From positions 1 to 7,861 of the forward strand of contig JABDPQ010000084.1 in NCBI GenBank assembly GCA_013042695.1: 7,861 bases of DNA. The letters are read 5' to 3'. A program made the position numbers and the translations under genes. The notes beneath the pieces are model-generated. The model was not told where the DNA came from. It saw only the letters and a program-made list of their open reading frames with translations, and did not search any database. Numbering within the stretch: position 1 is the first letter of the stretch; each line of letters starts with the position of its first letter. Source of the stretch: Desulfobacterales bacterium (GTDB taxonomy: Bacteria > Desulfobacterota > Desulfobulbia > Desulfobulbales > Desulfocapsaceae). Below, in pieces: positions 1-6,487 of this stretch.

Positions 1-483
1 AACAGGCGTTATATGGAAGAGATTATGCAGCGGCAGTTTCACAGACTGTTGCGCTATAATACCCCATGTAGTCTCATCATGATTGACGTGGACCACTTTA
101 AGAAATTTAACGATAAATACGGCCATGATATGGGTGACTTTGTCCTCTGTGAGCTGGGGAGATATCTGCAAGACAATAGTCGCGGAGAGGACCTCGCCTG
201 TCGATTTGGTGGGGAGGAGTTTATCATCATCATGGTTGATACGGATATAGACCGGGCTCACAGGAAAGCAAAAAAAATGTGCGCGGAGATTTCTCAGGCA
301 ATCTCGATTCCCCATTTGTCCCAAAAAATCGGTATTACCGTCTCAATAGGTGTTGCCTCAAGCCCGGTGCATGGGAAAAATATGACCGATTTACTCAAGT
401 CAGCCGACAATGCGCTGTATCAGGCCAAAAGCAATGGCAGAAACAGAGTAGAAGTGGCCGAGGTTGAAAACAACACAATGTGA
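1..483 (+). CDS. Diguanylate cyclase, C-terminal GGDEF domain (5'-truncated)
   Basis: This is the end of a diguanylate cyclase, which makes cyclic di-GMP from two GTP. The frame is open from base 1 and the first four codons read NRRY. These match the conserved start of GGDEF domains (TGLxNRRY), so the ATG at 13 is internal and the N-terminal sensor part lies outside the window. Counting from that ATG, the metal-binding segment IDVDHFKKFND is at residues 24-34 and GHDMGD at 37-42. The active-site loop GGEEF is at 66-70. An inhibitory I-site RGED (RxxD) sits at 57-60, exactly five residues before it. The closing ALYQAKSNGRNRV is also canonical. All key residues are intact, so the enzyme is probably active and product-inhibited. 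The input domain is unknown. It is convergent with the molybdenum gene cassette, 59 bases away. Confidence 0.95.
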   Translation, partial: NRRYMEEIMQRQFHRLLRYNTPCSLIMIDVDHFKKFNDKYGHDMGDFVLCELGRYLQDNSRGEDLACRFGGEEFIIIMVDTDIDRAHRKAKKMCAEISQAISIPHLSQKIGITVSIGVASSPVHGKNMTDLLKSADNALYQAKSNGRNRVEVAEVENNTM

Positions 484-542
484 ATTACCCGACTGCCTCA
501 TTTCCGAGAAGAGAAGAATGACGCTTAGGGCATTGAATAGTA

Positions 543-1145
543 TCAGAATGCTGTATTTCGAAGAAGAGCCAGATCAGCTTGTGTGTCAATATCCATGAGG
601 ACATGTCTATCTGAAACAGCTACCATGTACGTCCTATCTTCGTATTTTTTTAGAAGAGAACGCAAACCGCCCTGGCCGTCATATGTAAGGATTTCATCAA
701 TGAGGCAACTGTCAATGAGTGGTGGGTGTCCCTGCCTGTTGTTATAGTGCGGTGAGCAGATGAGCGTTGATGACCTGGATTTGAACGCCTCCATTAACCG
801 CAGTATGGTTGAGGAGTGAACAAGTGGTATATCAACCGGCAAGAGGAAGAACGCATCACAATGTTGCTTGAGCTCTTGAACACCCCTTTGGATTGACGAG
901 AACATGCCATCGTGATAGCGCTGATTTATCACACAGTGGGCAGCAGTTTTCTCCAAAACTGGTATCAACTCATCAGATCGATGACCAACTACCGTAACAA
1001 TATCATGTATCCCAACGCTTTGGAAAAGTGCTATTGCTCGCTCAATAATGGTTGTTCCATCAATTTTAAGAAGCGGCTTGAAAGCCTTCATCCGTCTTGA
1101 GAAACCTGCTGCAGGGATGAGTGCAGCCAGGCGTAGATCAGCCAT
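543..1145 (-). CDS. mocA: MocA/MobA-type molybdenum cofactor nucleotidyltransferase
   Basis: A 200-residue NTP transferase of the MobA-like family (NTP_transf_3). It would transfer CMP (or GMP) to molybdopterin in the cytoplasm, giving the dinucleotide cofactor. The nucleotide-binding loop PAAGFSRRM is at residues 11-19 with Lys23 in FKPLL. GMFSSIQRGV is at 80-89, the metal-binding PVDIP (Asp105) at 103-107, GHPP at 139-142 and DIDTQAD at 185-191. An AAG-type loop rather than the AGG of MobA points to CTP use, as in MocA. That specificity is inferred from family knowledge. A longer frame reaches 1220, but the start at 1145 has an AGGAG five bases upstream and gives the normal family N-terminus. 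It overlaps the xdhC stop by 8 bases (ATGGCTGA), which suggests translational coupling. It is the last gene of the cassette. Confidence 0.85.
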   Translation of the reverse strand: MADLRLAALIPAAGFSRRMKAFKPLLKIDGTTIIERAIALFQSVGIHDIVTVVGHRSDELIPVLEKTAAHCVINQRYHDGMFSSIQRGVQELKQHCDAFFLLPVDIPLVHSSTILRLMEAFKSRSSTLICSPHYNNRQGHPPLIDSCLIDEILTYDGQGGLRSLLKKYEDRTYMVAVSDRHVLMDIDTQADLALLRNTAF

Positions 1146-2193
1146 TTGATCTCCTGAGTGCACGATATTGGATAAGTTGCGCAACGATGCTAACGGCAAT
1201 TTCGGAGGGTGTTTCGGCATCGATTGCCAGGCCGATCGGACAGTGTACCCGATCTAGGTCATGAGAATTAAAGCTTTCAGCCAGCAATGCCTGATAAATA
1301 GTATCTCTTTTTTTACGACTGCCGATCATACCGATATAACCGGCTTTTGTTCTAAGCGCCTGAGCCAGCACCTCTTTATCAAAACGGTGTCCTCTGGTGA
1401 CAATAATGATGTAACTTTCTGTATCAATATCGGATTCTTTAAATACACCTGAATAGTCCGGGCAGACGATAACCTCATCTGCCTCGGGAAATCTTTCTTG
1501 GTTGGCGAATTCAATTCTGTCATCAATGACTATGATTTGAAAATCTATGTGGTTTAATATCCTGGCAATTTCCCTGGAGACATGACCCGCACCGACAAGA
1601 TAGATGGTTTTTGCTGGCAGTAATGATTCGATGACATACTGCTGGTCCTCAAAAAGAAGCAGCGAAGCAGTATTGTGATCGAATGTGTACTTTTCAAGTA
1701 TCTTATGAAGTTCCGGCGTTACTCGCAGTGGACCAGACCAGTCACTGTCAGCAACTTTTACCGATCTGTCGATAGCTCCATTTTTTTTATTGCTTCTCAG
1801 CTTACCAATCAGCACCGCTGGATTAGCTCTTTGCAGCGAATTGTTTACCATCCGGAAGATGTTGACGTTGTCTTCATCGATGGACACATATTCGATCAGT
1901 ATCTGCATCCATCCGCCGCAGATCAAATCCATTTGATCTGTGTTGGTTGAATTTTTAAAGTCATATGATTTCAAAACGCTGTCTCTGGTCGTAAAAAGTT
2001 CCAAAGCAGTTCTGATCACATCGGCTTCAACAACCCCTCCGCCAATCGTCCCGTCGATACTTCCATCATCATAAATGAGCATTTTTGACCCTGAGCTCCT
2101 GGGAGTGGAGCCACTTTTACTCATGATAGTAGCAATAACAACATCACTACCACGTTGGAGAGATTGATAGATTTTGGAAAAGAGAACACTCAT
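1138..2193 (-). CDS. xdhC: XdhC/CoxI family molybdenum cofactor maturation protein
   Basis: A 351-residue XdhC/CoxI protein. Members bind the molybdenum cofactor in the cytoplasm, support its sulfuration and hand it to xanthine-oxidase-family enzymes. The N-terminal XdhC_CoxI domain has GSTPRSSGSKML at 28-39, GTIGGGVVE at 48-56 and a CGG motif (Cys92) at 92-94. The C-terminal Rossmann domain has GAGHVS at 201-206, IDDR at 223-226, VTRGHRFD at 265-272, YIGMIGSRKK at 286-295 and CPIGLAIDAETPSEIAVSI at 318-336. The frame opens further to an ATG at 2307. The start at 2193 is preferred because MSVLFSKIYQ is the usual family N-terminus and a GGGG lies seven bases before it, while 2307 has no visible ribosome binding site. 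That leaves 156 bases after the iorB-like gene. It overlaps mocA by 8 bases and most likely serves the IorAB-like enzyme. Confidence 0.9.
   Translation of the reverse strand: MSVLFSKIYQSLQRGSDVVIATIMSKSGSTPRSSGSKMLIYDDGSIDGTIGGGVVEADVIRTALELFTTRDSVLKSYDFKNSTNTDQMDLICGGWMQILIEYVSIDEDNVNIFRMVNNSLQRANPAVLIGKLRSNKKNGAIDRSVKVADSDWSGPLRVTPELHKILEKYTFDHNTASLLLFEDQQYVIESLLPAKTIYLVGAGHVSREIARILNHIDFQIIVIDDRIEFANQERFPEADEVIVCPDYSGVFKESDIDTESYIIIVTRGHRFDKEVLAQALRTKAGYIGMIGSRKKRDTIYQALLAESFNSHDLDRVHCPIGLAIDAETPSEIAVSIVAQLIQYRALRRSNG
1151..1155 (-). promoter_or_regulatory. Ribosome binding site of mocA
   Basis: AGGAG on the minus strand lies five bases before the ATG at 1145 and inside the end of xdhC. 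It decides between this start and the longer frame beginning at 1220. Confidence 0.75.
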
Positions 2194-2349
2194 GAAAATA
2201 CCCCATTCATGCACTTTCGGTGTGCCGACAGACTTGAAATCCTCATATGCTCTGCCGTGACCCAAGGGTTTAAGATTAATACAGATCACATTCTCAGCTG
2301 TCTGCATCGTCTATATATCAATCAGGCAACAAATGCTCGTATTGCCGAT

Positions 2350-4503
2350 TCAGCTAATTTTATTGCGCAGTTTCATTAAATCAAACGGTAGTTCTCTCAA
2401 TCGGACTCCTGTAGCCTTGAATATGGCATTGGCGACTGCGGGTGCAACCGTTGGAATGCCAAGCTCACCGACGCCACCGATATCATCGATACTTTTGGCG
2501 ATATGAACCTCGATATCGGGTACTTCAGTCATTGTTAAAATGGGGTATTCATCAAAGTTTACAGTTTTTACGCCACCTTCTGCGAAATGAATCCTTTCAT
2601 GAAAAGCAAGACTTAAAGCCATAACAGCTGCTCCCTCCATTTGTGCCAGGATTGCGTCCGGATAAACAGCTGGGCCACAATCAATTGCACAAATAATCTT
2701 ATGCACAATCACCGCACCATTATCTTTGTTGACAGACACCTCAGCCATGTGCGCTGCTGACGAACCAAAGCACGATCCGAGTGCAACGCCACGCGCTCTG
2801 TCGGCTGGAACAGAATTTTGCCAACCCGATTTTTTAGCAAGAAGTGACAATGTCCGGTATGGGCGGGAATCCTCTTCCATTAATCCCAGTCGAAATTGAA
2901 CAGGATCTTTTTGGGCGGCATGGGCCAAGTCGTCTATAAACGTTTCGACGGTAAATGTTGTAATTGTATAGCCCACCGAACGCCAAAACCCAACAGGAAT
3001 TGGTAGATCTATCAGGGCATATTCAACACGTCGGTTAGAGAGTGAATAAGGCATATCCGGTATACCTTGTATCGAAGTGGGGTCAACACCGTTCTGAACA
3101 TACTGCGGCATTGCCCTGCTCATGATAGATGGCGAAGCCACTTTTTGAGACCAGGCTACCAGCTGACCTTGCTTATTCAAACCGGCCTTAATTTTTGATA
3201 CGCTTTTTGGACGAAAATAATCGTGTGCAAAGTCATCCTCCCGTGTCCATATTACCTTGACAGGGCGTCCCATGGCTTGTGACAAAGAGACTGCGTCGAC
3301 CACGACATCGGTTTCTCCGCGCAACCCAAAGCCACCTCCTGCTGGGGGCGTCATGACTTTGACCATTTCAATCGGCAACCCGGTGATACGAGCTGCCATT
3401 TGCTGAGCTGCGGTCTGTCCCTGAGTCGGTACCCACACCTGACAAAGATCTTTTTTCACATGGGCGGTGCAATTTATAGGTTCGAGTGCAGCATGAGCAA
3501 CATACGGAAGTTTATATGCTCCTTCCAATGTCACCGCTGCTTCAGCGAGTGCCTTGTCAACATCACCGACGGCTTCGGCAATGACGCCTGGTTTCTCCAA
3601 ATATTCCTGAAACACGTTGTCTAGCATCTCATCACTTAATTGAGGATGTGAACCAGCTGTCCAGGTAATGTTGAGTTTTTCGCGACCCTGCAAAGCTGCA
3701 TAGGTTGTTTGAGCGCAGACCGCGAGCTTGTCTGCCAACGGCACCACTTTTAACACGCCCTGAACAGCCATGGCGGCATCTGTATCATATGTCTCCGGTC
3801 GTGCTCCAAAACGGGGAGGACGTGCAACAACCGCAATGCACATATTTGCAACCTTATTATCGATGCCGTAGATAGTCCGGCCTTCAACCTTGTCGGGTAT
3901 ATCCAGGCGATGTTTGGCCGAGCCAATGACTCGGTAGTCTTTAGCTTCCTTGAGCGGCGGGTTTTCCGGGACTGGCAACTTTTTAGCTTCCTCAACGAGC
4001 TTTCCATAGCGTAAGCTGCGGCCATCTGGATGAATCACCTTGCCGCTATCAGTTGCACATTGTGCGGCTGGAATGTCCCATTGTTTTGCTGCAGCCTCAA
4101 TTAACATCTGACGGGCGGCCGCTCCGGCTTTACGAATGATATCCCAGCGATGACGAATACTGGTGCTCCCGCCGGTGAGTTGTGCATGCCAAACGGGATC
4201 CTTGAACGGCTCTGCAGCCAATGCCATTTTGGCTTGAATTTTCTCCCAGTCTGCATCAAGTTCCTCGGCCACAATCATAGAGATACCGGTATGGGTGCCC
4301 TGACCGAGATTTGTCTGACCAATCCAAACGGTAATGGTATCATCCTGGGCTATTTCAACAAAGGCATGAGGATGGAAGGTCTCAGTCGATTCTGCGCTCA
4401 CCGGTGAAGCATTAAATAAGGTAAACTCTCCGGGAATGGCAATAGCGGCAATAACCAGGCTCCCTTGCTTGAGGAAGGTCCTTCGTGTCATGTCTGTTTT
4501 CAT
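2350..4503 (-). CDS. iorB: Tat-exported molybdopterin-binding hydroxylase subunit, IorB-like
   Basis: The 717-residue large subunit of a xanthine-oxidase-family molybdenum hydroxylase, of the isoquinoline 1-oxidoreductase beta (IorB) type. Such enzymes hydroxylate N-heterocycles or oxidise aldehydes with oxygen from water. A Tat signal TRRTFLK (residues 6-12) is followed by a hydrophobic stretch and a likely ASPVSA cleavage region near 32-37, so the protein should be periplasmic. Cofactor-binding segments follow in order: GQTNLGQGTHTG at 62-73, TGGSTSIRHRW at 110-120, GGGFGLRGE at 389-397, GFWRSVG at 505-511 and VGELGIPTVAPAVANAIF at 678-695, with Glu680 as the expected catalytic base. IorB relatives usually run about 700-780 residues. 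A GGGGGA seven bases upstream overlaps the stop codon of the iorA-like gene, 12 bases away. No cytochrome c motif (CxxCH) is seen. The substrate is unknown, and the symbol denotes family, not a proven isoquinoline activity. Confidence 0.92.
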   Translation of the reverse strand: MKTDMTRRTFLKQGSLVIAAIAIPGEFTLFNASPVSAESTETFHPHAFVEIAQDDTITVWIGQTNLGQGTHTGISMIVAEELDADWEKIQAKMALAAEPFKDPVWHAQLTGGSTSIRHRWDIIRKAGAAARQMLIEAAAKQWDIPAAQCATDSGKVIHPDGRSLRYGKLVEEAKKLPVPENPPLKEAKDYRVIGSAKHRLDIPDKVEGRTIYGIDNKVANMCIAVVARPPRFGARPETYDTDAAMAVQGVLKVVPLADKLAVCAQTTYAALQGREKLNITWTAGSHPQLSDEMLDNVFQEYLEKPGVIAEAVGDVDKALAEAAVTLEGAYKLPYVAHAALEPINCTAHVKKDLCQVWVPTQGQTAAQQMAARITGLPIEMVKVMTPPAGGGFGLRGETDVVVDAVSLSQAMGRPVKVIWTREDDFAHDYFRPKSVSKIKAGLNKQGQLVAWSQKVASPSIMSRAMPQYVQNGVDPTSIQGIPDMPYSLSNRRVEYALIDLPIPVGFWRSVGYTITTFTVETFIDDLAHAAQKDPVQFRLGLMEEDSRPYRTLSLLAKKSGWQNSVPADRARGVALGSCFGSSAAHMAEVSVNKDNGAVIVHKIICAIDCGPAVYPDAILAQMEGAAVMALSLAFHERIHFAEGGVKTVNFDEYPILTMTEVPDIEVHIAKSIDDIGGVGELGIPTVAPAVANAIFKATGVRLRELPFDLMKLRNKIS

Positions 4504-4510
4504 CGTGTCG

Positions 4511-4516
4511 TCCCCC
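4511..4516 (-). promoter_or_regulatory. Ribosome binding site of the iorB-like gene
   Basis: GGGGGA on the minus strand lies seven bases before the ATG at 4503. It shares a base with the TAG stop of the preceding iorA-like gene, so termination and re-initiation are tightly linked. Confidence 0.65.
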
Positions 4517-4968
4517 TATTCCTTTGTCATATCAGCAACCATTTTTATGGCCTTTTTTATCCTTGGATGCGATCCGCAACGACAGAGGATATTGTCCAAA
4601 GCTTCATTGATCTGTGCTTCAGATGGGTCTGCCTGCCGTGAGAGAAAATCCACCGTTTGCAGCATTATGCCAGGTTGGCAATACCCACATTGAGGTACTT
4701 GCTTTTCAATCCAGGCCAATTTTACAGGATGATCTGCCGGCAAACCTTCAATAGTGGTTATTTTGCTTCCCTGAACGCTTTGCAGGCTGACGGAACAGGA
4801 ACGAACTGCCTCGCCATCGATGAGTACTGTGCATACGCCGCATTCTGCAATCCCGCATGCGTATTTGACACTGGTGATTTCCAGGTTGTCCCTGAGAACC
4901 CATAGGAGAGGCGTATCCGGGGCGACATAGACCTGTTGTTTTTTTCCATTCACATGTAATGAAAGCAT
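4516..4968 (-). CDS. iorA: [2Fe-2S] subunit of molybdenum hydroxylase, IorA-like
   Basis: The 150-residue iron-sulfur subunit that passes electrons from the molybdenum site. The plant-type ferredoxin cluster is bound by Cys38, Cys43 and Cys46 (CGIAECGVC) plus Cys58. The second, helical cluster domain uses QCGYCQPG (Cys94, Cys97) and CRC (Cys129, Cys131). All eight ligands are present and the length is normal for the family. It has no signal peptide, so it is expected to cross the membrane bound to its Tat-bearing partner, a hitchhiker mechanism known for related enzymes. The start has GGAG five bases upstream. It is the first gene of the cassette, 153 bases after the stop of the small ORF at 5122-5253. 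No fused FAD or cytochrome domain is present. Confidence 0.93.
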   Translation of the reverse strand: MLSLHVNGKKQQVYVAPDTPLLWVLRDNLEITSVKYACGIAECGVCTVLIDGEAVRSCSVSLQSVQGSKITTIEGLPADHPVKLAWIEKQVPQCGYCQPGIMLQTVDFLSRQADPSEAQINEALDNILCRCGSHPRIKKAIKMVADMTKE

Positions 4969-4973
4969 ATCTT

Positions 4974-4977
4974 CTCC
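4974..4977 (-). promoter_or_regulatory. Ribosome binding site of the iorA-like gene
   Basis: GGAG on the minus strand, five bases before the ATG at 4968. It supports that start for the first gene of the cassette. Confidence 0.6.
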
Positions 4978-5079
4978 AAGTTAAATGTGGATCTGTTGTT
5001 TCATGGGTATGACAAACGGGTCCTCTTTTCGGCGATATGACGATGAAGAAAGACAAAATGAGCACTCTTATCAGTATGA

Positions 5080-5099
5080 GCTACTCGTAGCGTAGTAGC
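5080..5099. repeat. Inverted repeat between the small ORF and the iorA-like gene
   Basis: GCTACT (5080-5085) and AGTAGC (5094-5099) form a perfect 6-base inverted repeat around an 8-base centre. The centre contains a further GTAGC that can pair with the left arm, giving alternative hairpins. It lies about 23 bases past the stop of the small ORF and 112 bases before the iorA-like start. No T-run follows directly on the minus strand, so it is not a clean intrinsic terminator. It could be an operator, a weak terminator or chance. I see no convincing -35/-10 pair for the cassette in 4969-5121. Confidence 0.3.
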
Positions 5100-5121
5100 A
5101 GACTAATAGCTGTTCTATTAT

Positions 5122-5253
5122 CTAAAATGTGCTTTTATTTGTATCTTTTTTGTCCACCTCCCTGCGAATTTCATCGATTTTTAAGCTTATTTCTTCTTTT
5201 GACATGACACCTTTTTCAATCAGTAAATCAATGATTGCCTGATGGATTATCAT
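5122..5253 (-). CDS. Small hypothetical protein, 43 residues, overlapping the upstream gene
   Basis: No family is recognised with certainty. The ORF begins MIIHQAIIDLLIEKGVMSKEE and continues as a charged helix, SLKIDEIRREVDKK. This pattern, a hydrophobic helix followed by 'EKG, then S/T-x-E-E' and another helix, resembles short helical proteins and helical tails seen in many proteobacteria. The frame extends upstream to an ATG at 5334, but those 27 extra residues lie wholly over the DUF4412-like gene and look like a shadow frame. The ATG at 5253 falls 26 bases inside the end of that gene, which would allow translational coupling. Its own ribosome binding site is weak (TGGA directly before the ATG). 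It is probably cytoplasmic, since no signal or membrane segment is seen. It may be a real gene or chance; the regular amphipathic pattern favours real. Confidence 0.5.
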   Translation of the reverse strand: MIIHQAIIDLLIEKGVMSKEEISLKIDEIRREVDKKDTNKSTF

Positions 5254-5941
5254 TCCAGTGTTCGGCGCGTGCTTGCTCGTAAGGATGTTGAGAGAATCTG
5301 TCTTCTGCTGATGGCATTTCCCCTTTCTTGACATCTATCGCCAACATTTGCATCTCACCCATTCCCATTGCCTCAACCATCGTGTCTATTTCAGTGTACC
5401 CTTGAGGAATTTCAAATAGACTGTCATCTTGTTTGGCCAATTTGATGTTTTCGATATATGAGATCATTTTACCGGCGGATGCGGGCAGGGTAACTTCCTG
5501 CTTAAGTGTGTTCTTGAGCTTTTTAGAATACCAAAGCTTCATGCCCATAGGAAGTTGATCATCAGAAAAATGTACAGTGCCTTCATAAATGACACAGGAA
5601 TAACCTTGAATTTTCTCTTTACCAATTTTTTTCATGTTATTCTTTTTGATCATTTCCATGACATCCCCAACTGCTCCCATAGGACTTTTTTCGCTTAATT
5701 CTTCAAAATCTGTAACCGTGTATTTTTTTGTGTCGGGTACAATCATGTAGGCTAAAGGTCCGTTGACAATGTTAATCATGCCCATGGTGTCCGAGCGGTA
5801 TGTGTCTGTGCTCTTATAGTACATTTTCCCCGTGATCGGACCATTGATTTCCGAAATGATATCAGCTGAAAATTCAACTGCCCCAGCCGAAGAACAAGTG
5901 ATGAGAAGCAAACATATAGCAAGAGAATAGAATCGATGCAT
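5228..5941 (-). CDS. Secreted DUF4412-like protein
   Basis: A 237-residue exported protein of unknown function. It has a Sec signal peptide (His-Arg, then a hydrophobic core at residues 5-15) with likely cleavage after Ala-Gly-Ala at 19-21. The mature part resembles DUF4412, and more broadly the LolA/LppX-like beta-rich fold. Features are ADIISEINGPITGKMYYK near 26-43, MIVPDTKKYTV at 66-76, KIQGYSCVIYEG at 110-121, LWYSKKLKN at 136-144 and QDDSLFEIPQGYTEI at 171-185. The last 50 residues are polar and low in hydrophobics. The cysteine at 16 (LITC) is a poor lipobox because threonine precedes it, so a soluble periplasmic protein is more likely than a lipoprotein. The start has a strong AAGGAGG five bases upstream. 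A 43-residue ORF overlaps its 3' end. A role near the molybdenum enzyme is not evident. Confidence 0.75.
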   Translation of the reverse strand: MHRFYSLAICLLLITCSSAGAVEFSADIISEINGPITGKMYYKSTDTYRSDTMGMINIVNGPLAYMIVPDTKKYTVTDFEELSEKSPMGAVGDVMEMIKKNNMKKIGKEKIQGYSCVIYEGTVHFSDDQLPMGMKLWYSKKLKNTLKQEVTLPASAGKMISYIENIKLAKQDDSLFEIPQGYTEIDTMVEAMGMGEMQMLAIDVKKGEMPSAEDRFSQHPYEQARAEHWNDNPSGNH

Positions 5942-6484
5942 TTCGTCCTCCTTTTTATACCAGATTGCGGAAAAAGGCAGAATCCAAATAGCCTTTCGTC
6001 AATGATAATTTTATTACTCCAACAATCAGTTATGATCAATACCACATATGCATTTATTCGTGGGGAGTTGCTCATCCACTATCTGGCAAATACTCCTTAA
6101 GACATTACTCTTAGGGCAGCAGCGATTTGAGCGGGCTATGATTTTAGGCATATCTCATCGGTCATTTTTCTGCAGTATTCGTGTTGATTACCTGAGGTAG
6201 ATGAAATTTATCCGTGTGTGGTAAAGATATCTGAGGAAATTTTCAGACGTTTGATGTTATATGATTAGTGATGTCATCCTATACTGATTTTGGTGTGCAT
6301 AAAGGCCAACGGTTTTAGAATATATGCTCATCTGGATAGCTGGTTAATTGCTCCTCTCAGGACCGTAATGGAAAAGTAGGGAACAGAAGAATTCAACCAG
6401 GGTGATCATCCGCGGATATATATCAGATCTAACCTTATTTACTATCCGGTAAATTTCGACAAATGTAACCATTGCGACCTGGAT
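5942..6484. other. Divergent intergenic region of about 540 bases
   Basis: The region lies between the minus-strand DUF4412-like gene and the plus-strand UDG-like gene and should hold promoters for both. For the minus-strand gene the best I can see is TTGATC-17-TAATAA, which is weak. For the plus-strand gene a TATACT at 6280-6285 has no good -35 partner. The stretch 6380-6484 is open in the frame of the UDG-like gene but has no ATG, GTG or TTG start. An ATG with an AGGA in front lies at 6368 and is followed three codons later by TAG. No other ORF, repeat or RNA gene was recognised. The palindrome GATATATATC at 6415-6424 is probably chance. Confidence 0.5.
5947..5953 (-). promoter_or_regulatory. 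Strong ribosome binding site of the DUF4412-like gene
   Basis: AAGGAGG on the minus strand, five bases before the ATG at 5941. It is the strongest Shine-Dalgarno sequence in the window and fixes this start. Confidence 0.8.
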
Positions 6485-6487
6485 GTG

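Noticed and set aside
484..542. Possible bidirectional terminator between the convergent genes
   Set aside because: Only short pairings (GCATT/AATGC with a 12-base loop) and no T-run on either strand.
1675..1950. Plus-strand ORF of 91 codons
   Set aside because: It lies wholly opposite xdhC and has no family-like pattern or ribosome binding site; a shadow frame.
4748..5065. Minus-strand ORF of 105 codons
   Set aside because: It overlaps the iorA-like gene in another frame. The iorA-like frame carries all eight cluster cysteines, so this one is a shadow.
5892..5896. Possible lipobox cysteine in the DUF4412-like protein
   Set aside because: The residue before the cysteine is threonine, not Gly, Ala or Ser, and a good signal peptidase I site follows.
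5776..6075. Minus-strand ORF of 99 codons upstream of the DUF4412-like gene
   Set aside because: It overlaps the signal peptide region in another frame, and the strong ribosome binding site belongs to the 5941 start.
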